DNA of 64,000 bases, from contig JBAMJR010000097.1 in assembly GCA_038501785.1 (NCBI GenBank), forward strand, positions 4,485,001 to 4,549,000, read 5' to 3'. Source of the stretch: Myoxocephalus aenaeus. Lineage: Eukaryota > Chordata > Actinopteri > Perciformes > Cottidae. Made by a program: the position numbers and the translations under genes. This document shows, one piece after another, positions 13,630 through 26,679 of the stretch. Position 1 is the stretch's first letter; each line of letters opens with the position of its first letter. The notes below the pieces were generated by a model. The model was given only the letters and a program-made list of their open reading frames with translations. It ran no database searches and was not told where the DNA came from.

Positions 13630-14910
13630 GTTGCATTGCACAACAGCAAAATAACTCAAGTTACATTGTCACCCTCTACAGTGGAGCTTGTTAACTGGGC
13701 GGCGGCTAGTTCAAGTTGGGGTGATTGGGTGCTGGAGTGGGTCGTCGTCCTCCATTACCTACGTGGCCAATCAGGCTGCTGTACAAAAGGCATGCCGGCC
13801 GCTGGATCAGTGCTAGCCATTGATATCGCAAGCATGGCGGCAACTCTACCCGACTGCAATGTCAGGGATTCCTTTGATCACAGTATCATATTATTGTGAC
13901 AGCACCACAATTTATCACATCACATAAAGTCCTTCAGTAGTATAAGCATTCGCCTCCGACACATTCTCTCTCGCATGGAGACGAGCGGTATGGCTCTGCT
14001 GGACTGGACTACAGTATTACTCACGCCCAACGTATTGGACATGTAGCTAAACACAGGGAGAAGGGAGCACAAGATCTCTCTCTCACACCTTGTACTGACA
14101 CCCTGTTGGGTTGCTGTTACCCTTAGGAGTGTGCTGACACTTTGTTTCTTGCATAGCTATTCACATGTTTATGCACAGGCATCCGGAGATCTCCTCGCAG
14201 ATGCCTGCCTGCCTGCCTCCTGGCCGGTGGGAAGGGTGTTACTCTGCACTGGCCACTGTGTCAACATGAGGTCACGAAGTAGTGTTCCACGTGTCTACCG
14301 TACTCCTGGAGGGAGGCCGTGCAGACAACAACCTCCTGCTTAAAAATAAACCCAGTGTGAAGTGCCACCACTCCCTCTCTGCACCTGCCATTGACCTCTG
14401 TTTGGTTGAAGCTCTATAAATGCAGGCACCGCTATTTAAAGCCGAGATGTGTCTAAAATGGTGAGAGCAGATGCTGGGCACCTTGCTCCCTGTGTGTGGG
14501 AGGACTCTGCCACGGGCTTACAGGGCCCAAAATAGAGTGGCTGACATATGGGCCTCTGATTGTTTGAACAAGGAATCGCCTGGACTTCTGCCACTCGGCA
14601 TAAATCCTTTGATACTGCCACACCAAACACGCTGATCATCTTTCACCTAGCCTGCATCAGGTCATCTATTTGCATGCCAAGTGGCAATTTCCATGGGCTT
14701 AAACAATGACCAAATTTGGGGTTCAATGGGTTACATGAACAGCACCGACACAAACCACTACAAGGAGAGGAGGAACACTAGTGTGCAACAGCGGGGCAGC
14801 GGTGTGTCCCACTGGTGGGACTGAGATACACAGGCGTGGTCCTCTAGCAACAGCAGCATTGAAAAGCACATGAAAGATTGGAGTTTAAGCCTGGCTTCCT
14901 CACAGCTCCC

Positions 14911-15691
14911 TTTATTGCTGAGTTACTACAGAATAAGACGACTGACTAATTGTACCTGCCTACGCTGGTTTGGTTAAACATGAGACCAGCAGGTCTTCCG
15001 CTCTGAGACAGATCCACAAAGAGCACACGGCTTACTGCTCTGGAGAGGTATATCCAAGGACATTTAAACTGATAAAGAGTTCACATTTAGGGAACAATTT
15101 TAGTTTTTTTTTTTTTAGAAGGAGAACAAGAGAAAATGGCCACCAAGTTCACCAGACTTTAAACTGTACACTCAGTCTTCCATTAATAAATATATACATT
15201 GTCCTGGTCAAGTCCAGGAAAAAAACAACGGTGAGACTGTGAGTCTGTTTATGGTTGTTGACACCTCTGCTGTCTTCAGAACAAATTTAAGGAACTTTTT
15301 AGTTCGCCAAAAACTTCTCTATTGTGTCATCAAGAACTGGCAACTACTTATTCTGAAGATGCTGAGGGGCAGAAGGGTCCTTCTTCATATACAGCATGAC
15401 CACTGACAATTAACAAAACAAAACAAAAAATCATTACTGTACATAGTATTTCTTATATATTTTAAATTAATCTGCATTTTTATATTTATACTAATAACCA
15501 AGTTTTTAATTTGTTCTTTTTTTAATTACTGTCCCAGGGTTCCAGGAGAAGGAGTGAGAGAGGTCAGTCTCTCTCCTGCCTAGCACAGTCAGTGGGGGTC
15601 TCCTCCTGAGTCCCCTCAGCCTTGGTTCAAGTCACTTTCTGTATCGCTAGCAGCCCTCCGCCATTGCCGTGGCCAATCAGCCACCCTCCGA
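14911..15691 (-). other. esrrb: Presumed esrrb 3' UTR with candidate poly(A) signals
   Basis: The DNA just downstream of the esrrb stop is AT-rich after about 150 nt and has no coding signal. On the minus strand a canonical AATAAA lies at 14916-14911, about 780 nt after the stop, and ATTAAA variants lie at 15526-15521 and 15510-15505. Which signal is used cannot be told from sequence, so the left boundary is only a proposal. Confidence 0.4.
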
Positions 15692-15936
15692 TCAGACCTT
15701 GGCCTCCAGCATCTCCAGGAAGAGTTTGTGCATGGGCACCTTCCCCTGCACCTTGATGCTGTAAAAGTGCTGCACAGCCTTGGTGGCGGTCTGCCGCAGT
15801 AGAGGCAGGGTCATGAGCAGCTTGCCCGCCCGCCGCGGGTCCTCCTGGTGCTGGCTGCTCTCAAAGTCCTGCAGGGCCTCGTGGAGAGCGTCCTGGAGCT
15901 TCTGGACCGCCTCCATGTCCTCTATGTGCATGGAGT
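15692..15936 (-). CDS. esrrb: esrrb coding exon 7: C-terminal ligand-binding domain with AF-2 and stop
   Basis: A 245-nt final coding exon with acceptor CCAATCAG above 15936. It completes Asp353 and encodes residues 354-433, beginning SMHIEDMEAVQKLQDALHEA, then TGA at 15694-15692. It carries helices 9-12. Phe410 (QHFYSI) corresponds to ERR-gamma Phe435, a residue that holds helix 12 in the active position in ERR-gamma. The terminal helix LFLEML fits the AF-2 consensus for coactivator binding, so the receptor is predicted to be constitutively active, as is known for ERRs. The protein ends EAKV, as in mammalian ERR-beta short form and ERR-gamma. I cannot see any alternative 3' exon of the kind that generates longer human isoforms, though short spliced exons would escape inspection. 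Confidence 0.98.
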
Positions 15937-16646
15937 CTGATTGGATGAGAACAAAGATAGGAGTTTGATGATTGATGGGCTTTTACATTTTTGTCAAAAA
16001 GGAAAAAGTTACTTTTAAGAAATGCAGTCTGCACGATGAGACAGTAGTAATATAACAGGAGTGATGGGAAATGGGATTTTCAAAAAACAAAATTAAATCT
16101 CATGATTGATCTTTACTGCTCTGTCAGTAGCAGTACGGTAGCAAACACATTATCAGTATAACTCACACCCTGACAAGATAAAGAATAGATCATAAAAAAA
16201 AAACTAAAAAACAACAGCTGCTTTATTCCATTTAATTATTTATTTCGTCTTCGGTGGACCGGGTGGGATATTCATACGGCCCTTTGACCAGCGAGACTGA
16301 AAATCAATGTTATCCTCCAGTAACAATAGCATGAATAGCACCCAATCTCTTCTGAGCGAGTACACATTAAACACCTGACTGTTCCAAAGGACAGATTGTT
16401 AACGGACAAAAAAACAAGGGAAAGAAAGGGGCTCCATTAGAGAATTGGATGCCATAAACAAGCCTGAGATGAATACAACACTTCCTTTCAATTAATTTTC
16501 TTCCTTCTCCCTCTAAGGAGTTTCTGTCCATCAGAGTGGTGGAGGAAAAACAAATACTAATGGGTTTATTTTACAGCTGGATGATCATCGAAACATAGCA
16601 GTTAAACTGGATATAAATGTTCTGTTTTATTTGTCTATATAAAGTA

Positions 16647-16722
<76 letters not shown>

Positions 16723-18996
16723 AAAGTGTATCTTTCTATATTGTGTAAACAAAAACTGTGACTCTCTCAGCTTTAGTCAGCCAGGATCTCTCCCCCCTTC
16801 TGGCCAGTTTTAGAGCAGTCTACAGTTTCCGTCTGGCTTCTCTCCGGTGTTCTTCGCTCCTCTAGCGTTTCGCTACACTGCCACCGTTCTTTTCAGATTC
16901 TGTTGTACATCATGTTACAGCACTCCCCTCTCATTCTCGCCTTTCTCTGGTTCTCTCACTACCGCCTGGCCTCTCTCAGGGACAGTCTGGGGTCGCGCTG
17001 TCGCTCACCGGCTAACCGGTGTCTGGCACTCCGGTGGCGGCATGTCATTGGCTGCCTGACTCGTCTCACCTTGGCGGTGCATATTTTACCACACGGGACA
17101 ATAAAAAGGCAAAACAGATTTCAGACTTCGCCCCAAATTCATTGACTGGAACAACTGTATTCCCAAGACCTTGAGATATTTCTCACCCTGACGGTTTTCA
17201 AATCCACAGTGGTAAAATGAAGTAGGTCGTTTTGTAAAGTGAATGTGGGAGGGAGGGAGGTGAGAGGGGGAGGATGGAAGAACAAAAGGCAAAAAAAAAA
17301 ATATATATATCTCAGATGAGAATGTGGTGTGACATAATTATCTCTTGTTCTTTTCACAGAGGCTGGATTCACAAGCGAACAAGCTGCACTTCTTTCAAAT
17401 CAAACTCGTAATTTATCCTTGTTTTCATGCTCTCAAACACGTTTTAGCAATAAACCAGATTTCAACCTATTATAATTGAATGCTTTGCAGGGAGAGGAGA
17501 AAAAAAGGACAAAATAAAAAAGAAGGATAGAGACATCTCAACAGATGGGCAGGATAAGAGGGCAGGAGACAGCGAACATGCAGCTTGTGGTCCTTGGAGG
17601 AGGGGCAGACTTAAAAAAACAACTTTGAAGAAACAATTTCCTCGCAATCCATCAGTGAGCCCACGTCGATCCGATTGATAAACTGCTAATTACAAAATCA
17701 ATCGCTATGAATTTTCACAGCTGTCAGACTAGGGGGGTTCCCGGGGGAGCGATCTCCCCGGGACCTTGTTCTAACATTCCGGACACCCTCCCCCCCTCTT
17801 CTCTCCTCGGCCCCCATCTCTCCTCTCTCCCACACCCCACCTCCCTACCAAAGCTCTGTTGTCTGAAAGCAAAGGCCCACCATCAGCATTTTCATTTTTC
17901 AGCCGTGGACAAAACAAGGGAAAGCGGCCCAGTGACCAAGGCGTGCATTGATCAGCGTGGGACAGGTCCTGCCTCCTCAAAAGGAGCCTGTCAATAGCGG
18001 CGTGCCGTCTTCGCATTGAAACAAACGATGCCCATCACTCCCTGATGCTCATTCCATTCGACTTAACACATTTTATTGACAGCCCCTGTGCTCCTAATGA
18101 AATGCTAAATTTATCTCCCGTGGCTGCTGTGCCCTGCAGCTACTGTTATGGAGCTGGAGAAGGAGAGGGAGTGCTTGAGAAATACCACAATATGGACGGT
18201 GTTCAATTAAAAAAGCTCCCTCCTCCATCCCTCTTTCCCATACACTGCCCTTATCTTTTTTCCATCTCACGTGCCAAACTAAAGGTTACGCTGAAAAACT
18301 CCTGAAAAACTAAGAAATGTCATTTCTGAAACTGTGTCAGACAATACCTCACTGTTCTGGATATTACACTGTCTGTGTCTATTACTCAGAGGTACAGTCA
18401 GGTAAAAGTGAAATAATCCAATTTCACTTTTTTGAAGAATGTTATGTTTGAGTCTTGATTTTTTTCTTTAAATAATGGTACAACTTTAATGTATTCTCCA
18501 TATATAGTGTGTGCTTATTAATTATTAATTTCAGTAGATATGAATGCTAAAGGATTCACTTATCATTATTCAAAAGTTAAATTTATTTGAGGTTTTGGGC
18601 AATTGCAAAAACAATCTACAAAATATTTTGTATTTTTCAAATACTGCAATTATGCTTTACAACATTGATTGAGTGGGAAATTAAGATGTTTTTAAAACAA
18701 AAACAAAATTCATTTTGAAATGAAACACTATTAAGGCCAATATTAAGCAAACAAATACCTGCTTTAGGAAAGGTTTGTAAAAAGTATTAATAATTATTAA
18801 AGTGTTAAAATAAAGTATGTACATATTTTAAATGTATTACATATACATGTATATTTACTGAGGTTATCCTAATTGTCTGATGCTCATTAAAAACTTGCGG
18901 TACCTTTCCTTTAAATGCACATAAAACTTGCCTCATTGATAAGTCATGACACGTGAATGTTATTTATGATGCGTCAGTGTGCTGAAGACACCCCAC
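15937..18996 (-). other. esrrb: esrrb intron 6
   Basis: A 3060-nt intron with donor GTGGGG and acceptor ATCAG. It contains the (TA)n tract and the CpG-bearing block at 16785-17105. The part nearest exon 6 (18300-18960) is very AT-rich and featureless. No alternative exon is recognised. Confidence 0.9.
16650..16719 (+). repeat. (TA)n microsatellite in intron 6
   Basis: An uninterrupted run of about 35 TA units. It borders a compositionally distinct CpG-bearing block at 16785-17105. Confidence 0.97.
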
Positions 18997-19266
18997 CTGA
19001 GTTAGCGAGAGCGATGGCCTTGAGCGTGACAAACTCTTCCTTCTCCACTTTGAGCTTCTTATATTTGCGGACCAGCTGCAGGATGGAGACATAGAGGTCG
19101 AGCAGACCCGTCAGCCGCGAGTGCTCTTCGTCCATTATGTAGTCCTCTGCGTACACCAGCTCGTCCTCGTATGGCAGCGAGCGGAACACAATGCTGAGGA
19201 TGAGGATCTCCATCCAGGCGCTCTGCAGTAGACTCATCTGATCTCCCAGAGAGAGGGAGGAAAAGC
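18997..19266 (-). CDS. esrrb: esrrb coding exon 6: central ligand-binding domain
   Basis: A 270-nt exon with acceptor CCTACAG above 19266 and donor GTGGGG from 18996, a weak donor. It encodes residues 264-352 of the short form, beginning FSSLSLGDQMSLLQSAWMEI. The nuclear receptor signature region (helices 3-5) is present. Arg291 matches ERR-gamma Arg316 of the ligand clamp, and Tyr301 matches Tyr326. Tyr321 (in LLDLYVS) is the ERR-beta residue; ERR-gamma has Asn346 here. The segment SLPYEDELVYAEDYIMDEEH is much closer to ERR-beta than to ERR-gamma. Two substitutions against the mammalian sequence as I remember it lie next to the clamp: Ser287 for Gly and Phe290 for Tyr. A longer open frame on the same strand at 19059-19328 is a shadow in another frame. 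Confidence 0.98.
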
Positions 19267-19890
19267 CTGTAGGGACAAGAGGGGGAAACCGTATGAGGAC
19301 AGTGTAATGGAAATGTGTGTTTATTCATTTCTGTTTAAACATTGACATTTGTTCCTCTTCCATGATTCAGCCAGAAGTCTTCTTTCATGAGAGTTTTAAA
19401 AAGTGAAAAAAAAACAAAAAAACATTTGAAATTGAAAGAACAGATGGCACTTTGACTTGATCTGTAAACCAAACCCGACTTGTCAAGTCCCGGCAGCCTG
19501 GAGTACATGCCGAGGCACATGTTAGCGAGTGGTGTTTAATTTTAAATGCACGGTGGAAGGTCCTCTTTGAAGCCGGTGTCGGAGCACTCGAGTGGGCTTT
19601 ACTGTAAGTGAGGACAGTAAATCGGTGCAAAGGTCTGGGATACACAAAGCCATGTGGTTACCCCTTGTATCCTGTCACACCTCTATTGGTGTGCGGGGGA
19701 TTAGCACCGAGACATATTCTCATTGGAGGGGTTGAGGACATGACATGCACTGTGTCGCGGGAGGAGGTGATGAGGGGGACATACGTACACGCACAGATAT
19801 GCCAACATGTGTCCACCAGGAAAACAAACACACATGCGGACTGTGACACCCATAGGCCTACGTATGCACATCAATCTATACACATGAAAG

Positions 19891-19893
<3 letters not shown>

Positions 19894-19945
<52 letters not shown>
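19894..19945 (+). repeat. (GA)n microsatellite in intron 5
   Basis: A run of about 26 GA units, 630 bp upstream (in transcript terms) of exon 6. Confidence 0.97.
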
Positions 19946-19946
<1 letters not shown>

Positions 19947-20538
19947 ACAGGGGTCACCTGGTTCAAGCTCAGCCTGAAGACCTGCTTAAACCCAGGGCCT
20001 CATTCTCCAACAGCAGCTGAAAGAGCTGAAATTGGCTCGGGCGCATCAAACCACTGTCATTTCCCCTTCAACACCTCTACATACGCTCAGAATAGAACAT
20101 TAAATAAAACAAACCGCTAGATCCCCGAAAGATGAGCTGTGAGAAACTCAAACAAATTAAAAAGGGTAAAAGCAAAAAGAGAGAGGAGGAGAGAGGGAGG
20201 AACAGATAGCCATCTCATCCCTTTTCCCTTCGTACTACCCTTCCACTGTCAATAAACTGCCCACGCTTTCTCCTCCATCTCCCACCTCCCCTCCGTCTGC
20301 ACAGGGTGCCTGCAGGCGGCATATTAGGCTCTTCAGCTCCACCCCCGATTAATATGATTGCTTTTACAAGTTCGCTGTTGCCACGCTAGCTGCCACTGCG
20401 TGATTAAGAGGCGATAGATTACAGTATTGACCAGGGCGCTCACCGCACCTATTCCCCACGTTTGCTCTTAAATATAAATGATCTCGCTGGGGTGCAGCCA
20501 CCAGTCTGATGTTTATCTCCTCTTGCCAGGACACCGTG

Positions 20539-20539
<1 letters not shown>

Positions 20540-20594
<55 letters not shown>
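20540..20594 (+). repeat. (CA)n microsatellite in intron 5
   Basis: A run of about 27 CA units. Confidence 0.97.
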
Positions 20595-20597
<3 letters not shown>

Positions 20598-22388
20598 ACA
20601 CATGTGCAAGCCGAGAAGAACAAGAGCCATGATGAGGAAGCGTGAGAGAAAGTAAAGAAGAAACGAGAGCGAGAGACAGGCAGAGAGAAAAGAAGAGCCA
20701 GGGAGAGTAGTACCTGAGTGTTCAATTTCCCTTATCGTGGTGATGACCACTGCAGGGGTAGAGCTGGAGGATACATTAATTAACAGATTGTGATCAAAAT
20801 GTGAGGGCCTTCACATTTTGAAGGGGAATCAATAGTCAGTAGAATAGAGTGCTAACAGAAAGGTGCTGGTGTCCGACTGGACTGGTCAGAGGTCTGAAGA
20901 GCCCAAATTAGACCCAACAAAGCAAACTGCCGAAAGCACTCAAAGCACTTTGCTATTATCAGTGGAGGCAATAAGCCATATTTTGTGAAGGCCTGTGCCA
21001 TTACACATATCCAGACTGCATCTTAAAATCTTTTGTTGTGTTATTTCCTTGTCTGCATACGTGGCCATTAACTTGTACAGACTGTGGACTGGCCGGAGGG
21101 AAATTGTCATGCAAGCGTGGACGTGGTCTTGATTGCCGCATCAGGTTGGCATCACAATCACAGGCAAGGCTTTGTCTAGCCTTTTAATGCCAAGGAGGAC
21201 TGAAGCGGAACGAAAGCACTGCTCCCAATGTGACAGCCCGTGTGAAGGCCTTGTTCAGGGTGCGTTGGAGAGGCTTTAGAGTTGTTCTGATACAGCCGAC
21301 ACCTCTCAACCATATGCACACATGCAGCCCAGCAGCCTACAATTACCTTTGACGCTAAAAGTCCTTGAATTTAATCCAGTGTTGTGAGATGGAGAGGTGG
21401 TGTTTTTCCTCTGCTCCATCCCCTCTCTTCAGGGCCTAAATTATCGCTCCAAATGGGATCTCGTGTCGTTGCCTCGCCTTTTTCCACTCAATTTAATCGA
21501 GTAATGAAGTGACTTCCCGACTCCGCAGGTCATGCGGTGCTCCGGCCGCCACACTCTGAAGGTGGCCCGGTTAAGTGCCGTCAGAGTGGGTGATTTCCTC
21601 TAATGAAATATCAATATTTACATCTTCATTTCCAGCCCACTGCCTTGGCGGGGTTTGACCAAACATGACACAATATTGACCAAATCAGAGAGGCCTGTCT
21701 GCGCGCTTGAAGGGCCTTTTCCACTCCACTGCTGAGTGCACCTGCAGACTTCTGTCGCTGTGGCATGTATACAGAGATAATAACAATGTAGCGCTTTTCT
21801 TTGTCCACTTTGACTTAAGCACCCTGCTCATATAGACATCATATGGCCTCAAATGGATTTCCACTTTCAAATTGATCAAAGGTGACAATTATCCTGGATG
21901 GGCATGACTGAAATTCAGTTCAATATACAAAAAGGAAAGAAGACATATTTAGCTGACAGAGACGCATCACAACAGAGCAGCCGACTGACCGCTAACTGCA
22001 TCAGAACACCATCATCCATAGCTCAAAGGGTAAAAACAAGGCCACTAAAGACCCAACAACAGAAGCCAAAACCGCCACCTCTCCCTTTATCTCCCCAAAA
22101 GCACTCGGCTGTGGGCAGGAGGGGGCAGCCCAAACCCACAGACGGCTGCTTCAAACCCCTCGCAGAGATTAATCAGAACACCGTTTCATCTGCCAGAGCA
22201 CAGGACGGTCCAAAATGAAATGCTGTAGATTTCTGTTGAGCTGGAGTTCATATTCTATTAATTTATTATTGTTTCCCTCTCCCCGAGGGCCATTAGCGCG
22301 GGTAATAAAAAGAGATGTAATTACGAGGCACGGTGGCCCCCTCCAGCTGCAGCCCCCTCGTAACTCACCCTCAATCAGACAACATAGC

Positions 22389-22582
22389 AGACAGAGGGCC
22401 GGAGAGAAAAGGGAAAAAAAAATGGCGAGAGAGAGGGGGAGAGAGAGGGAAATGAAGGATAAAAGAGAGGAGAAGATATGAGCCAGAGAGGAGGGAGATA
22501 AGGAAGAGAGAAAGAGAGCAGCGAAAAAGGGGACCGGAGGACGAGGAGAAGAGGAAGAGAGAGATAGAAAGAGGAAGGAGAG
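22389..22582 (+). repeat. Long polypurine tract in intron 5
   Basis: About 190 bp are almost entirely A and G on the plus strand (pyrimidine-rich in the esrrb transcript), mixed GA, GGA and GAAA units without a single period. Such tracts can form triplex DNA and can bind polypyrimidine-binding proteins in RNA. The minus-strand open frame over it (Ser/Leu/Pro-rich) is a translation of this low-complexity DNA. Confidence 0.75.
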
Positions 22583-24650
22583 TAATTCTGGCCGGACAGC
22601 AGCTGATCTATCATGGCTCGCTATCAGAAGGACAAGCAGGCCCTGAAGACTTCTGCCCAGCGGCAATCTCACCTCAGCCAAGTCAAGTGCTCTCCGGGCT
22701 CCAGTTGGAGGAAAACTGCCCTTAACAGGACCCCAGAGGTTCAACACATCTTTTTTTTAAAACCTCAAACTGGGCTGAATGATCATGCTGCCATAAGCTT
22801 ATTCTATGTCAAAGCTTTTTTTATTATTATTTTATTTTAGATTAAAGAAAAGAAAAGCGGGGAAAGTGTATGCACTTCTGATTTGTATGGATCCCTCTGA
22901 TCTGGCAGAGTGACACGCTACGGTGTTAGATGTATAACCAATACAAGAATGAAGGGCAATTTTGAGCAGCTTCATACTGGCTTGTGTGTGAGCAGGTTTT
23001 CTTGTGTGGATCTGTGTGTGTGTGCAGCTATCCATGATGATTCTCCTTGAATTTACATGACAGCGTCAGGAGGACCCAATCAATAGCAGCCTGGTCCTAA
23101 ATTGCTGCGCTTGACATAAATAATTTGACCTGCAGTCCAGCCCCATGTACAACACAAACAGCTCAGTTTGCTGCGAGCCTTCCCTGGACACTGATTTGAT
23201 GACGCCGAGTATGTTTTCGTATTGGACAAAATCACATCAGTACACACAAAATTGAGTCGGTAAAAAAGAAGTTGATGACTAAAATTGATCTTTTTTAGCT
23301 CCAGTGCCGACTTTTCAGGAGAGCGTTATCTGCCTTCTGTCAACGTGATAACCAGCCCATTATCCCATTGTAAGTAGCTGGGGAATGGGTGATTTGACCA
23401 GTAGCCTGTGAACGTTTTGAGGTTGAAGAACGTTAAATACAGTAATCCTCTTGTTTTAATCTGCACCCTGTGACCTCCTGAGCCTAAAGGAGAAGTCTTT
23501 AGCCCTCCCAAGGGTCCCACTGCCCAATACTGACGTTACATATCTCTGTTAAGCCTCAAAGACCAGGACGAATCAGTCTTTAATCATTGCTATAATTACA
23601 CATAATTTATCTCCGCTGCCATCATGCAACATTGCTTAATGAGGGATGGCGCTCTGCTGACGATCACTTAAAGGCACATCAGCATATAAGATTTCCTACA
23701 AAGCGTTTCATATATGTAATATGACACAAAACTCTTCAAAGATGTGACAGTTTCAGATTTTACACTGATTTCAACTTGGTGACAAAATGAACAGTGCACA
23801 CACAAATTGGGATGCTGGATGTACCTGCTCATGTGTCACAGTAACTAAACAAAGCCCTCCCCCACCCTGCCTGGCAGATGTCCCTTTCCTGGCCCTGCAT
23901 ACTCCTGACTGCCTGTCTGCCTCCAATACGCCCCCATCTCAATCTCCCTGCAGCTTTTCCGCCTTCCTCCCGCTCTCATGCCTGGGTTCAGGCCTCGGCA
24001 TCCACCTGATTGCTCAATCTATCTTTATCTCCTGTGTTGAAGCCTACGTCAGAGGGTAAATTGAATATACTAAGAGCTGTCTGTTGGTGTCTATATTTAA
24101 TAAAGTGCACTGATGAGGTGCTGATTTATTGCCGGGCAGTATTCACACTCTATTACAAGGAGATTACGCAGCTTGAGTGGGATCAGGCTGGCAACACAGT
24201 AAGTAGATTTCACAATTTAATGGCAAAGAGAAAACAGGAGCCCGGAGGGGGTTGGAGGAGGGTGGGCTGATGGGTGGGTGGGTGATTATGGTGGAGGGTT
24301 GAGCTGACACAAACACGACAACATACAAGGGGCGCGATCTCTTTTTAACATCGCTGCCTCCACGCTAACAACTAACCCGCCAGGCGCTTGTCTGTCAAAT
24401 GCAAAGCTGATGAGCTGGAATCCAATAAAGCCCAGATGATGAATAATCCCAAAACACCAGTAATGAATAGAACAATACCAACAAGACTATTTCATTAGAT
24501 TAATCTGGTCTGAATCTAATACCGCAAAATGCAATAACATGAGGAGGACGTCTATTTAAAAAAAACTCAGCATAAACATGCTGTTTGAATATTTCAAATT
24601 CTAGCGGAGGACATGCCAGAGCAAAAATATGTTTTATTGTCTCGGCGCGA

Positions 24651-24670
24651 AGCAGCAGCAGCAGCAGCAG
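24651..24670 (+). repeat. (GCA)n trinucleotide repeat in intron 5
   Basis: Between six and seven GCA units. It is CAG/CTG class but non-coding here and short. Confidence 0.9.
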
Positions 24671-26646
24671 AGTCAATGTTTGCTTGGCCCTTTAGCCTTC
24701 AGAGAATTCCCCGCTGAAAACACTCCGGCCTGGGAAGATGGGAGCGGGCAAACACTAAACAACGAGTACCTCTTGTATAAGCAGCATGCATGGCGTTTTT
24801 TACATATTAACACATGACATTCCCGCTGCGGGTGGGAAGCAATGTGGGGTGACATGAGGCCACAGGGGTCACACTGGTGGTATCCCACCACTCCTGAAGA
24901 AGTCAACAATGTCAAGGTGGTAAACAGGTTCTAGTGTGCTGAAGCTGTCAGTATATACATCCCTAAACCTCGGGGACAGAGTGAAATGATGCTTTACGGG
25001 ATGGAAGGCGGCCAGAGGGATGGACAGTGGACTGCTATGTGTGTCAAAGGTTGTTAGCACCTTAGGAGCAACAAGCCATCTGTCAGCATCCCCCTAACAA
25101 TGACCCTACCCCCCTCAGGCAACAGCCGTGTTAGACTGCTTCATGGTGCTATTTGGAGCAGTGACACTAGTGTCCAAAAGCTCTGCAGTGATTATCAATT
25201 AATTAAAGGCAGAATGAGGGCAAGGCTGGCAATGGCAAACCTGAGAAAAGAATCATGACATGTGACAACAGCCGTCAATATCTACCTCATACTAAGATAA
25301 CAAGTGCACCATATCTGATTGAGTAATTGTGCTCTTATTTCATCTAAAATACTAGAACAAAAACCTGTAAAACCTGAAAGCACTTCATGTATGCAAACTG
25401 ACCTTTCATGGTATGCTAAATATAGCTGGGATGAAAAAGCTGACATTGGACCCTGTACGGCAAAGATATCATCTACGCTAATGATAGAGCTTTGATATTC
25501 TCCGATCGCCCTCCAATTAAAACTCGATAGGGCCACTCTAGTCCACATTATGCTACTTTTCAAACGCGTTCTCAAATGTTAGCTGAGAATAGGGGAAATT
25601 AGAAATCAATTGGGAGAAGGTAAGTGCCAATTTTCGCGACATTTAAATTGTTACATTTGGACTTTGGTCATTGGCCCATCTGTCAATGGCCTAATCAATG
25701 TGGTCTACTTCATAATGAACTGTTAATCTTTTTAATTCCATTGCCTAAGGCTGCAAAAATCTATCAGAATGCAATCAGCAGTTCCCCCCTCCCCTGTTCC
25801 TTTCTTGTCCCGGAGCGGGTGGAGGGAGAAATATGGTAGTAACGGAGCATGGTAGGCTGCCCTGGGGTACCGTTGTTGCATGAGTGTTAGTGCATGGAGT
25901 CTCGCTCAACCAGTGAACCGTCTCTGATCAGGTTCAGCCATGTACAACTCAATTATGCAGCCATTTCATGGCCAGAGGACACCCACTGTCCTAATACAAA
26001 CGCCACCAAAGGGACAGGCACAGACCGAGCACTCACCTCAAGTCTTTTTTTATGTCAAATTTTTCATCTAAAAAAGAGTGTGTGTGTGTTTCTAAGTTAA
26101 AAACAAAAGACCAAATATAAAACAAAAGTGCAAGTCTGACTGTTTTTTCAAACGGAAGCAGATCAGAATAATCTTCTTAAGGTCTACCATCTCCCAGGTG
26201 CTGCACATTGCTTAGCACATCGATCCTTTTCCAGGTACTGCAACACAGTTGGAACAGTCAGGCTTACTGTGTCGGGTTTTGGGTTAAATGATCATTATCG
26301 ACGTACTTGGAATGACAAGTCCTCTGTAACAATCTGCGCAGCAAATCCCATTAACATTATGCATCTATCCACTGTACTATACGAGTTAGTATAATCTGAT
26401 TAACAGAGCTTCAGTACTATGACACACAAAATCCGAGTTAGAGTGTTCACATATTAACATGATGATGCACTACAGGATACAAGTTAAAGCCTTTAACACT
26501 GACTACATATTACATGGTGTGTTAAGAGTATGATTTATATGATATATTTACTTCAGGTATGTCAGTGGCCTCAGATGACCTGTGAAATATTCAGTATTTT
26601 TTCTACAGTAAGATATAAAAAAGACAGACTCCTCTCTATCTGTTCG

Positions 26647-26649
<3 letters not shown>

Positions 26650-26678
<29 letters not shown>

Positions 26679-26679
26679 C
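26650..26679 (+). repeat. (TG)n microsatellite in intron 5
   Basis: A run of about 14 TG units. Confidence 0.95.

Noticed and set aside
19059..19328. Minus-strand 89-residue frame over exon 6
   Set aside because: It is an alternative-frame shadow of the ligand-binding-domain exon.
22169..22747. 192-residue minus-strand frame rich in Ser, Leu and Pro
   Set aside because: It is a translation of the polypurine/polypyrimidine tract with no family resemblance.
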